Positions 1 through 11,057 of a DNA stretch of 64,000 bases are shown one piece after another. A model generated the notes under the pieces. That model saw only the letters and a list, made by a program, of their open reading frames with translations. It searched no databases and had not been told where the DNA came from. Position numbers and translations under genes: made by a program. The DNA lies in assembly GCF_029168945.1 (NCBI RefSeq), contig NC_083604.1, forward strand, positions 5,200,812 through 5,264,811. The letters run 5' to 3'. Positions within the stretch are counted from its first letter, which is position 1, and each line of letters starts with the position of its first letter. The stretch is from Cannabis sativa. Taxonomy: Eukaryota; Streptophyta; Magnoliopsida; Rosales; Cannabaceae.

Positions 1-259
1 TGGTATACCTTTATCTAAATACTAGGAAGGTTGCACGTGGAGACAATAAAAAAATAAAATACATTTTGATTATATAAGTAATGTCTATAATTTTAAAAAG
101 TTATATGAAATAAAATAATTAAAATACATTCTTAAAAAAGAAATCATGATAAAATTTAATTTATTGAGTATAATTTGTTGCTGCAATACATTAACTAAAA
201 GAGGATGAGCAACTAAGGTGATGAGAGATAAAAAATAATAATAATAATAATAATATATA
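1..259. other. AT-rich flank
   Basis: No gene seen. A short (ATA)n run lies at about 236-255, directly before the Helitron 5' end. Base 259 is A, which fits the A|T insertion preference of Helitrons. Confidence 0.5.
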
Positions 260-513
260 TCTATTCTATATAAAGTGTGCCTATATAATTGAATTCTTGG
301 TTTATGAGAAATTCAAAAGTAGTTTTTTATTTATATATAATAAAATAATAAAATATTATTTATATATAATAAAATAATAAAATAAAAATAAAAGAAATCC
401 CATTAATATTTGATTACGAAACGATCAGATGAGTTAGTAAAACAAACGAGGATACACTTAATATGAATATTTACATGAACATAAATATCTAACTTCAAAC
501 GGCCAGAAAGATA

Positions 514-549
514 TTTATCTAAAGTATAATAATCTATAATAATATTCTA
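514..549 (+). repeat. 36-bp direct repeat, left copy
   Basis: This 36-bp stretch is repeated exactly at 9994-10029, on the other side of the MULE. It begins TTTATCTAAAGTATAATAAT. It is far longer than the 8-11 bp target duplications usual for Mutator-like elements. Confidence 0.85.
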
Positions 550-911
550 GAGATTTTTACACCTCATGTCAAAATTGACACCTTTTTTACATTTTTATCC
601 TTACCCGGTTTTTTAAACATTTTTAACTTTTACATTTTTCAATTTTACTTTTCAAAAAGTTTAATAATTACAATTTTACCTTTCCCTTCTTCCTTACACA
701 CGTACACGCACGCCACCTCATAAATCCTTTCTTTTTTTTTTTTTTTGAATTTTTCATCTATCTTATTCAGCCACTCTTCAAACAGAGCTTCCCACGATCA
801 CCATTATCAAGCCCTAACCATTTTTTTCTTCCCACGATCACCTTCTCCAAGCCCTCACCCACGTTTTCCTCAACCTACATTGTCTTCCTCCTCTATTTTT
901 TCTCTATATAA
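550..911. other. MULE left terminal region
   Basis: No coding sequence. Pyrimidine-rich, with a T run at about 730-746. It probably supplies the promoter and 5' leader of the Ulp1-like gene; TCTATATAAATGG at about 901-913 places a TATA-like string right at the ATG, so the true promoter is not clear. Confidence 0.4.
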
Positions 912-3900
912 ATGGCAACCACTAGAAGTGGTTCGAAATCACCATCTCCGGCGAAGAAAGTTTCTAAAAAATCGAAGAAGGCTCCAGCTGTTACTTCCAA
1001 AGTCGAACCTAAAATGGGGTTAAAAAAAATTGCTAAAAATTTAGTGGCTGATGTTCCAGAGACATCGGCCTCTAAGAAAAGAGCCCTTCCTGTTAAAGTA
1101 GATGCTCCTAAGACTAAGAGAGCAAAAATTTCCAAGTCTGCACGCGATGTAAGTTTCTCTTTGTTGTTTTTAAATTTTTCTTTAGTTTTTTTCTGGTTGT
1201 TTTATTTCTGGTGTTTCATTTGATGATTTAAAGTTTTCCCCATTTTTTGTTCTAGGTTTCCTCAGATTCCGATTTTGAGGATGAAGTGCATGGTGAGGAC
1301 CAAAAGCCCAAAGTTAAATCAAAGGTAATTTAAATTTGCTTGGTTTCATTTTATTGTGTTAATTTTTACATGAGCTTTTTAGGTCACTGGTTTAGGTGTT
1401 TATTAGGATGTTTTTATGTTTTTTTTGTGTTCTTTATGTATTTCTGTCCTGTATTGTGGTTGATGTTGTTTTGTTGTTTTTATTCACTTGTTGTTTGGTT
1501 GTTGAAAAAAAACCCAGTTCAATTCGTATTTTGTCACAGTTTTGAGTTGCTTTTCCCCATTCGTTGGTTATATGTTTTTTGTGAATTTGTTTTCGGTTGT
1601 TTTACACACTATTGGTATTGAAAAGCATTTTACTAATTTCAATTGCAACCAGATCTTTCAGTTTATTCTTTAGTTTTGTATATGTTTATTGTCAGTTTTT
1701 TCTCGGTTGTTTGTCACACTACTATTTTCGACTACCATTTTCGAAATTTCATAACAACGAGTTTGTACAGTGTTGTTTTATTTTAGTTGTTTATGTTTTT
1801 TTGAAAGTTGTTTATCTCTTACATTTATCATACTGTAAGGGTTTAGGAAAACGTTGTTTTTAGGTTTTTTATTGGCTGTAATTTGGTTACTACATTTTCA
1901 TATATTCATTGTTATTGTATCTAAGATTTGTTGCTTTTGTTTTTCTTTTTTGTTGCAGGTCCATGCTAGGACCTCAGTGAAGGTTGAAGGATTTGACCTA
2001 CCAAAGAAAAATCCTGCTAAGGTGTCTTTTTTTAAAAAAAAAAATATTATTTTTATTATTTGTTTTCTATTTTTTTTTAGTTTTTTTTGTTTTTGTCCTG
2101 ATTTATTTTGTTTATATTGCTACAGGAATGGGATTATATATATGACCAGAAGAATCTGTTCATTGCTAAAGCCTTTTCCACTGCTACTTTCCAGGTGATA
2201 GAGAACATTAAATCTTGTCTTTCAGATGTACAGCTTGAAATCTTTTCAAAAACCTGTTTTGGTCATTTCCTTGACCTTCCCGAGTTTAAAGTTCAACCCC
2301 AAGTGTTTCATGGGTTGTTGCTCCGAGAGGTTCAGCAACCTAATGATGCTGAGTTGTGGGTTATGATACGCGGTGTTAGGCTTAGGTTTAGCATTGAGGA
2401 ATTTGCATTGATTCCGGGTTAGGCTTGTGAAGGTGATTGTAGTGTCTTAGATTTTAAGCAAGATGTTAATAGTCTTTGTGAAAGATATTGGCCAACTTCG
2501 TCCTCATCACTAAGGAATCTGTTAGGGAATGTTTTACCACCAAGAGGTGGGGTGATTCGATGAGGATCTTTGTGAAGTTGGCAGTTTTGTATTTCGTGGA
2601 GTGGTTCTTGCTTAGTGGCACTAAGCATAAAAATGTACCCAAGTCTATTTTAGATGTTGTAGATAGTGGGAGGTACAATGAATTTGCTTGGGGCCGGAGT
2701 TCTTTTGAATTGACTATTTCCTCATTGAAGGGTAAGCTTGATAGTTGGGTTGACGGGGTTAGGAAGGCAAAGAGTTCGGGAAAGAGGCCGAGTGTTTTTT
2801 ACACTCTGATTGGTTGTCCTCATGTTCTACAAGTTTGGTTCTACGAGTGTTGTAAGTACATGAAAGGTAAGTACTGCCAAAAGGAAAGCTCTCGTATTCC
2901 AAGGATCACTCAGTGGACATGCAATAGTCAACCTACTTTCAAAGTTTTGAAGACTACTATCTTTGATGTTTCCAAAGATAAGGTATATCTGTTTGTTGTA
3001 ATTTGGTTTTTCAGTAGTTGTTTTTGTGTTGTTTTTTATTATTATTAATCTTTATAATTGAAATTTTAATTTTGGTGTTTTTTGGTCAGCTGCAACTTTC
3101 AAATATGAGGCCCACGGCTGGTGAGTTCAAAGCTTTGAAACTGGGCAGTTTCAAGTTCGACACCGACTTCAACTCTTACAAGAGTCTTCCTGTCCCCGAA
3201 GAGCCAACTGTTGCTCAGAGTGACATTTCTGTCAAGCTTGAGGCCTTTTCTGAGAAATTTCATGGGTTGGAGGTCAAGATCGATTCGTTGCATACTTCCC
3301 GACGAAGATTTCATCTGATTTGGTTGAGTTGAAAGAGTTTGTGTCTGCACAGTTTGTTTCTTTTGGTGCTCAGATGGCTTCAATGCAGACACAGTTTTCT
3401 ACTGTTTTTGCCGATTCCTATGCCAAGGTATTTTAGTTTTTCAATAGTTGTTTTTCTGTTTTTTTTAAGTTGTTTCATACTAATTTAATATGTAATTTCA
3501 ATATAGGAAAAAGGCAGTGACTCTTCCAATGATGATGATGGAGGTGGTGATGAAGCAGATTTTGATTTAAATGAATCTGAAGAAACTGATGAAAATGAAG
3601 AAGAGAATGTTATGGGTGATGACGAAGGGGAGGGTAGTGAAGGTGAAGAGAAGGATGATCAACCCGATGAAGATTCTGACTCAAAAGAAAAAAATGATAA
3701 TGGCAGTGATGATGATGCCACTGATAGTGAGGAGAAGGTAGATAAGTAGACAATGTAACTAGGTTTTAGTTACTTTGTGTGGTTTATTTTGTTGTAAGTC
3801 CGTTTTAGGTAGTGCTCTTGTAATTCTATGTTATTGTTATGTCTCTTGTTATGTTTTATTTTTCAGAAATTTGCAACTATTTTCAGACTATTTATTTGTA

Positions 3901-5903
3901 TTTATTATGTTATTTATATGGCTGTGTTTGTAGATTTTGTTGTTCGGAATTTATTGTTGGTCTTATTATTTTACTTGTTGTTTTTATTTTGTTATGTAGT
4001 TTTTTTTTCGTTGTTCAAGTATTTCACAAAAAATAACTTCACTTTTTTCCATTTTCTTTTTCCTTTATTTTCTGTATAAAGAATTTCGTTGATTTCAATG
4101 ACGGCCCTACTCAAATAGATGTTGAGGCTATTTGTTCATCCGGGGTAAAAGCAGTTGAGCTTATGGTAATGTTGCTTTTGTGTTGTTTTTCGGTTGTGTA
4201 AAGGTTGTTATTTTTTAACCATGCTCTAATTCCTTTTTAATACCATATATAAACAGATGTCTTCAGATGGAATTGGTGGTGATCCTTGTAAACAGATTTC
4301 AGTTTCTGAAAATGTTGAGGTTACGGATCGTCGTCTTGTTTGTTTTGAGGTATATTTTTTTTTTTTGGTTGTTTTTTAGTTTCTTCATACTTTTTGTGTT
4401 TAACACTGTCTATTTTCTTTCATTTTTGTGGAAAAAATATATTAGATGGGTGCAACAGGTCTCAATGTTGATTCTAACATTGAACTTGAAGATGACCCAA
4501 TTCCCGTTGAAGAAACTCCTCTTGTTGACAAGAGGAAATCTAAGAAACCCATAGCGCTGACGTCTCCGTTTATGGAGTATGACTCTTCCATTTCTAGTTC
4601 TAAAGATGGTTCTGGTTATGGAGTTGTTAAGTATGTGGCTGGGTTGTGTCCTCTCGATGATAAGATTGGTGAAGATGTAGAACATAAAGACGAGATTGAT
4701 TTTGACTTGTGGCTTGGTGAAGGACGCCGATCGAAGAAAGATCCGTAAGTGTTTATTTTCAGCACCTTTGTTGTTTTTTTGTATTTTTTGTTTTTTACTT
4801 TACTATTTATGTTTCACTTTTTTTTTTAAAAATGTTAGGCATGATAAGGAGAAGGTTTACTTGAAGGGTAAGGATAAGATTGTTCCCCCTTTTCGTTTTG
4901 GCGTGGAAGATGTTGCAACCAAGATGTGGTTCCACAAGCTTGCATATCCTGGCCAATGTTTGACTAATTCTGTAAGTTAATTTATTTTTTCTTTTGATTT
5001 TTTTCAAAAATTTCAGTCTATAGTTTTATTCATGTTGTTTGTTGGTTGTTTTTAAGTTGTTGAAATATAATTCATTTTCTGATTTTCCAACATTTATCAT
5101 TTTTTTTTGTTCAGCATCTGGACATCATTTTTTACTATCTACGTAAAAAAGGAAAGTATGCAAAGGAGCCAAAGGTTAAGTTCACAACCACCGATTGCTT
5201 ATTCTTCAAAACCATTCATGCTTTGTATGAAAAATTTATTGCACAGAAAAAAAATCTTTCTTTGATAACTGCCCAGCATGCCATTGCTGATTATATAAGA
5301 GGTAGAAAAATGTTATGTGGTTCCCCTTGGCATTTGTGCGATCATGTTTTCTTTATCATCCATATGGAGACTGAATCACATTGGATTCTTGGTCGATTGA
5401 ATATTGAGGAAAGGCGTGTGTACATGTACAACTCCTTGTCGACTGCTATGAAAGATAGTGCTGCTATCAAAGCTTGTCAGCCATTTGCGGTGTTGTTGCC
5501 CCACTTTTTTGCTTTGTTTGATGAGTTCAAAAAGGAAAACAAACCGATTTGTTTAGACCCTTTCGAAGTTGTTAAGGTTGATGGTTTGCCTCAACAAACC
5601 TCTAAGTAAGTTGTTTTTATTTTTTATTTTCAAATGTTTTTAAAATTTGTAATGTTATTTTCCTTTTCTAAGTTTTTCTGCTGTTGTTTTTTGGTTGTTT
5701 TGCAGTTGATTTGTGGTTGTTTCGTTGCATCGTTCGCCGAATACTTTATTGATATGAAACCGATTCCTCCCATATTTGATGTTGAGAAACACCGTGATAG
5801 GCTTGCTGTGTTGTTCTATAAGTATGCTCGCATGAAAGAAGTGGAATTTATTGATAGTGAAGATGAGGCTCCTCCAAAGGGTCCAAAGAAGAATTTGTCT
5901 TAG
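912..5903 (+). pseudogene. MULE passenger gene: DUF1985 + Ulp1 (C48) peptidase-like, broken
   Basis: Inferred exons: 912-1148, 1256-1324, 1959-2021, 2126-2982, 3090-3427, 3507-3737, 4082-4165, 4257-4349, 4446-4744, 4839-4971, 5115-5605 and about 5706-5903. The N-terminus (MATTRSGSKSPSPAKK) is basic and nuclear-signal-like. The fourth exon has the DUF1985 fold pattern (FALIPG; later FAWGRSSFELTISSLKGKL). Exon 3507-3737 is an acidic Asp/Glu/Ser tract. Exon 5115-5605 has the Ulp1-type HWILGRLNIEERRVYMYNSL, and the last exon holds CGCFVASFAEYF, matching the catalytic-Cys region. Family members are cysteine proteases resembling SUMO proteases. Lesions: TAG at 2420-2422, frameshifts near 2490-2515 and 3300, and no in-frame join of the last two exons. 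The usual catalytic Asp appears as Asn. Exon edges are my inference. Confidence 0.75.
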
Positions 5904-6399
5904 TTATCTATCGGTTGTTGTTGGAAATACTACTTTTTTTATGTAGCTTTTGTTTTTTCTATTACCAGATTATGTTCATAATCATAGACAAGTTGTTGTT
6001 TCTATCATGTTTTTTTCTTAATTGGAATTGGTTTTTAATTTGTTCATATTTTTGGATTTTTAATCTTTATATTTACTCTTACTCATGACAGCATACTATT
6101 AACAACCTTATTACAACCATCTGATAAACAACTAAATTGCATTTGTAATCACTTTATGTAGTTTATTTTTCCTTCTTATTAATTTCAACCTTCTTCCACT
6201 CATTTAATTAGTTATCTATAATATTTGATGTTCTTTTGTATATTAATGATAATAATACCAATTTCCTATTATCAATATCTCTCCACATAAAAAATCACAA
6301 TAAAAAAATGTATGTAACAACCAATCGTAATATGCAGTATGTGTTTTCTAAATGTTTTAATATAGTTGTTTTTTGGTTGATGTGTAGTTGTTTCCACTT
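5904..6399. other. Spacer between the two convergent MULE genes
   Basis: AT-rich, about 500 bp, no reading frame worth reporting. It presumably carries the 3' ends and polyadenylation signals of both genes. GTTGTT-type motifs occur at both ends. Confidence 0.5.
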
Positions 6400-9300
6400 C
6401 TATGCTGTAATTCTTCTGCAGGTCTTTTTGTTATGTCCCTTTTGTCCACACTTGCCACACTTGTTTTGTTTCTTTGTTTCCCAAGCTGCTGCCATTCTTC
6501 TTTTCCTCGGCCTTCCAGACTTGATTCTCTCCTTTGGAGGCAACACTATGATTTCTTCAAAAAAATCTGGAAGTTCCCATTCTCTTACGTTTCCAACTGG
6601 GTATACTGTTTCTTCATATGTTTGCAGCCATGCTTTTGATGTGTAGTATTGTGCACAGTAGTTGTATGTGTTTATGTTCAAGTCCTTCATGACGGCGACT
6701 GCATGGTTACATGGCATTTCATCTTTTTGAAATCTATTGCATGTGCACGTCTTCTCCTTCAAGTTTACTATTCTTGTTCTGTCTTCATCTATCACATCAA
6801 ACAGGTTCTGGTTTGCTGGTTTCACCTGCAAGTTTTAAACCAACTTTAAAACAACCAAAAAACTATGCAAACACAACTGTTTTAATTTTGCTTTATGCGA
6901 ACGATAATCTGAACTTACTGTTAGTCGCAATGACTGTACATAGTTCCCTATGAGTTTTTTCTCAGATGATGGTGTCAGCCTTGTTGTGCATTTTTGTGCC
7001 TCCTTTCTATTATTGTATGTCCACTCTTGCATTTGTGCCCTCGAAGCACTCCATTAATGTTGTCACCGGTGTTTCCCTTCTTTGCTAAATTTGCTGAGTT
7101 CAGTGCCTCAGCTATGTTTGATGTCATGGTAGAGTACCTACAATTTGGACAGTTTCTGTCATAGTTCTACTTTTGGAAAAAAACTCAAACGCAACGCAAA
7201 AACAACGCAAATACAACGCTATAAATAGGTGAACATATCATTAATTTTATCCTCCTTATTAGTTTTCACCTGTTGTTTTCTGAATGATACCTTGACCATT
7301 TTTCATGGCCAATTTTCTCCAGGTACGGTCTTATGCGCTTATCCAAGTTGTCTAGCTCCCTCATATGGAATTCAAACTCCATTTCGTGTAAGCTTTTGCG
7401 GTGCAAAGAATGGCACTACGAAATGCTTTGCATTTTTCTTGAATTTTGTTTTGAGGTTCGACAAGAGGTGGAAGATGCAGTAGCCATGTGTTATTTCGGG
7501 GAACAACTTTCCTAGTTGCTTTGATGATGCTTTCATGTCTGTCTGATATTAGGCATTGACATTCTCGAACCCCGAATGCTTCTCTTATTTTTTTTAAGAA
7601 CCACTCCCACGATTTATCGTTCTCAGAATCAACTATGCAGTATGCTAGTGGAAAAATTTTAGATTGCATCTTGTGTGTTGGCAGTGAGCAACGTGCCTCC
7701 ATACGCGGCCTTTAGGAATGTACCGTCTACCACGATGATTGGTTTGCAGTTTGGCCAACCTTTTATAGCAGCATTTAATGCAACAAATGCATATTTGAAA
7801 CTGTCATCATCATCTTTCTCTATGTCTATTAATGTTCCTGAATTTTAATCAAACAGGATTGTTTCACACAACATGTACTCAACGAAATAACAACTCAAAA
7901 ACAAGCTTGTTTTTCCACAAATATTATCAAAGTAAAATTTTTAAATTTTTTTTTACCTGGATTTGTTTTCTGTAGCATGTACAGGTATCTAGGCAAGAGA
8001 TTGTACGACTCTTTAGCATTTCCATGTAGCTGGGTTTGTGCTCGCTCTTTACTACGCCATGCTTTCATGTAATTCATCTTTATTCCGTATTTGTCTTTCA
8101 TTTCTGTCTTTATGTACGCAGTGGCTGCACTTTGTTTTCGGAGTTCAAGAATTTTGGTTTTACAAAGTCTGCTATCAACTTTGATGTAGCTTGTCGTTGA
8201 TCTCCAAATCTAATTGTAACTGCACATGTGTGTTCTTCTTCGTAGCTCCTTATTATGAATGTTTCTGTGTTTCCATTTTTGTAGCCTTTAAACTCCATTT
8301 GCAGTTTGTGTCCAAACACACTATGTTGTATTCTTTTGTGCAAGATTTCACTACTTTGTATTGAAATGTCTTCTTGATTGCAAAGTAGCATAGTGTACTT
8401 ATCAATGTTTCTTTGTCCTTGTAAATTTGCCCCTTCTCTATTGTTTCATGTCGTTTGTCATTGATGATCATCATTTCTGTGTTGTCCACTTCCTCTTCTT
8501 CTTCCTGGTTGTTTTCTAGTTGCTGTACCATTTCTGCAGCCACAAGCTTTGCATAGTCGGTGAAGTCAAAATATTCATCTACTGCTGTAGTTTTTTCTCT
8601 GTTGTTGTCTGGTTGTTGTATGGTTGATTCTGATGACACTGTTACTGTTTCTAGGAAAAATGCATCAACTTCACCAGATCCCATCGTCTGCGCAGATAGT
8701 TGTTGCTTGGAAGTTGTTGCCGTGTTGTTTCCAGGTTGCTGCAAGTCTTCCTGTGCTGCGTTGTTCTCATACGATTCCATGATCATATTGTTCCACACCA
8801 TTGTTTGGTTAGGTGGTGCCGTGTTACTGGTTTTGTTCACACACAATGGGTACCTTGTGAAATCAACCTCCTTCGTTAATAGCTTTATGTAGAACAACAG
8901 ACTTTTGTCATCCTTGATGTGTAGTGGTTGGCCTCCTTCCTTCAGTTGATATTTCAGTTGTAGTTGTGTTGATTCATGGTTGCATTGGAGTTCTTCCATC
9001 ATTATTCTCTTTAGTTCCTCAAAAGTGCACTTGGTCGAAATTAATTCTCCACTTGATTCATAATCAACATAGTTTCTGTTGTCATCCCAATGCCCATTGC
9101 TCTGCACCAATATTTGTAATGGTTCCGTTTCCTGAAATAATGTAAATTATTTACTTGGTTCAGTTTTTGTAGTTGCAAACAACTATTTTAATCTGTCAAA
9201 ACAACCAATAAACAACTATTTCCAACAATAACTTATGCATCTAACACTTTCATCTGACCGACTATTTATATAGGTTAAATCAACTATCAAACAACTATTT

Positions 9301-9620
9301 CAAAACTGATCACCAATTAATAACAGTAGATTCATATTTTCCAGTTTCTAGATCCCAAACAACTATTATTCCACTGTAAAACAACTTGTAAACAACAGTT
9401 TCAGAATAAAACACTGTAGCAACTATTTATATGCCTTAATGTTTATTTTCATGCAAACCGTTGTTGTTTTTTTCTCAGATTCATCAATATTTCATTATTT
9501 TTTCAATTTAATCCGGTTTTCATCAATTAATATCAAATTTCTATTCATCTACACTAAAATTTTTTTTCCACGTTCATGAAAAAATTTGTTTACCTTCAAT
9601 TGTCCTTCTGATTCAATCAT
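6400..9620 (-). pseudogene. MuDR-type (MURA) transposase, frameshifted
   Basis: The inferred start is ATG at 9620; exon 1 is 9620-9594 (MIESEGQLK) with a GTAAAC donor, and exon 2 begins at 9131 after a CAG acceptor. Order of domains: N-terminal ILVQSNGHWDDNRNYV; Mutator DNA-binding domain (GQIYKDKETLISTLCYFAIK) near 8430-8290; MULE DDE core starting VVDGTFLKAAYGGTLL near 7735-7690, with CLISDRHESIIKA and HGYCIFHLLSNLK further on; SWIM zinc finger (CTC-x9-CNH) and a CX2CX4HX4C zinc knuckle in the last exon 6825-6400. Family role: binds element ends and catalyses cut-and-paste transposition in the nucleus. The frame is broken near 8280, 8125, 7665, 7490, 7390 and 7040, so no active enzyme is expected. 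Confidence 0.85.
9132..9593 (-). other. First intron of the MULE transposase
   Basis: A 462-bp non-coding stretch bounded by GTAAAC (complement at 9588-9593) and CAG (complement at 9132-9134). On the transposase sense strand it contains many GTTGTTT strings (AAACAAC on the plus strand at about 9175-9400). Confidence 0.55.
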
Positions 9621-9993
9621 GGGTGAGTTTCTTTGATTTCCAGCTCTCCTTCTACTCGGTTCTTCTCCTCTGATCGCGATTTCTTTGTTGAATGATTGTT
9701 GTTTTTGAGTTTTTTTTGTACATCAATGGAGGTTTCCTGGTTTTTTTTTTTTCCCTTTTCGTTTTTGATTTTGGATTTTCGGGATTCAGCTGGTTTCCTA
9801 GGAGTTCTACATTTTTTTAGATTTTGATTTTGCTGGATTTGGAAGAAAAATGGTTGAGAATGGGTTGTTGGGGTTGGATCGCTGGGTCACGAACAAGCTG
9901 CGGCTGGTCACGAAGAAAAATGGTTGAGAATGGTGGTTTCCGTTTTCTCAGCCGGTATTTTTGTAATTACCAACTTTTTAGTTTCCACTTTTG
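9621..9993. other. MULE right terminal region
   Basis: Non-coding. It would hold the transposase promoter. A 20-bp string (GAAGAAAAATGGTTGAGAAT) occurs twice, at about 9843 and 9914. Confidence 0.45.
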
Positions 9994-10029
9994 TTTATCT
10001 AAAGTATAATAATCTATAATAATATTCTA
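9994..10029 (+). repeat. 36-bp direct repeat, right copy
   Basis: Exact copy of 514-549. A related copy in inverted orientation follows at about 10076-10109 (CTAGATAAA at 10101-10109), so 9994-10109 can also be read as a ~116-bp MITE-like inverted repeat. Confidence 0.8.
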
Positions 10030-10075
10030 TAGAATATTTATGTATGATATATGTAACTATTAGTCCCAAACTCAC

Positions 10076-10109
10076 AATAAATATTATAGAATATTATACT
10101 CTAGATAAA
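10076..10109 (-). repeat. Inverted copy of the 36-bp repeat
   Basis: The complement begins TTTATCTAGAGTATAATATT and matches the 36-bp repeat with a few changes. Together with 9994-10029 it forms an imperfect hairpin. Confidence 0.6.
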
Positions 10110-11057
10110 ATAAACAAAAATTCACATGTTTGATTGATGTTTATCGATCAGATGGGTTTTCAGAGTGGCCAGAAGGATATTTATCGATCAATTTCTTTAT
10201 TAGGGATATTTACATGAACATTAACACGATTATTGTATTGTCTTTTTATTGGATTTAATTTCTTTTCTTGATGTTTGATTACTTCTTCCGCAAATCTTTT
10301 TACGTGGAAAATAAAGAAAGCATTTCAATTTATGGGTCGAATTATCAAATCTTGAAAACCCAAATAACAATTGGGTTTTTGAATCCCATTAAATCCAAAA
10401 AATAAGATTGGATTTTCGCTGTTGTACATTTACTATATCAATACGATTGGGTTTTTACTGTTGTAATGTATTGATTTTTCTATTACAATTTGGACATTCC
10501 TATTCTAATTTATATTAGAGCTAGCTGAGAATATCTCATCAACCCAAAACCCATTTATATCTCATCTCTTCTCTCTTCTTTTCCATCCCAATATATATAA
10601 CAGAATCATATACCCTCTAATTTTTTTTGTTGGCCGTTACACCACTTCTATTCTTCTCTAGATTTTTCTCTCTGCTTATTCTCCCAGTAATGTTAATATT
10701 CATCACTTTAATATCATATTTTTTTTATCAATTTTTTTTTTTTTGAATAAAGATAAATATGAAATTTTAATGTTAATATTCATCGCTTCTTCATTTGTTT
10801 CTTGTAAGAAGAATATATCTTCATCATGCATCTCTCTAGCAGTAAGTGATATTTATCTTTATTCAAAAATAAAACTCTATACTATATTTAATCATATAGA
10901 GTTTTTCTTTTTTGATCTAACCGTTTCATGTAAGTATGGATTTTCTGAATTATTATTATTTAAATTTAATGTCTGCAATTACTTTATTACACCATCTTTT
11001 TTTACTTGTGTAGATTGGATTCTTACAATTTAAACATATATTTTCTGCATTAGCATA
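10110..11057. other. Helitron 1 interior, upstream of its coding relic
   Basis: No gene. Sequence at about 10130-10230 partly repeats the area at 405-515 (shared strings include GATATTTACATGAACAT and GGCCAGAA), hinting at local duplication. CCAATATATATAAC near 10588 is a possible TATA region for the relic that follows. Confidence 0.4.

Larger units (their letters stand above)
550..9993. mobile_element. Ulp1-carrying Mutator-like element (MULE), decayed
   Basis: The interval lies between two exact 36-bp direct repeats and holds two convergent gene relics: an Ulp1/C48-protease-like gene (plus, 912-5903) and a MuDR-type transposase (minus, 9620-6400). Plant MULEs with Ulp1-like passengers (KI/Kaonashi-type) are known. 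The tail-to-tail layout, with each gene starting near a terminus, resembles MuDR's mudrA/mudrB. No strong terminal inverted repeat is visible; only weak similarity joins about 570-605 and the complement of 9950-9993. Both genes carry several frameshifts, so this copy cannot make its own transposase. Confidence 0.75.

Noticed and set aside
745..1023. Alternative plus-strand frame overlapping exon 1 of the Ulp1-like gene
   Set aside because: Low-complexity Ser/Pro/Phe composition; the overlapping frame from 912 has the lysine-rich N-terminus and proper splice sites.
1340..2198. Several Phe/Cys/Tyr-rich frames that look like membrane proteins
   Set aside because: They fall in T-rich introns of the Ulp1-like gene; the composition comes from intron bias.
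8560..9145. Plus-strand frames opposite the transposase
   Set aside because: Shadows of the conserved minus-strand MURA coding sequence.
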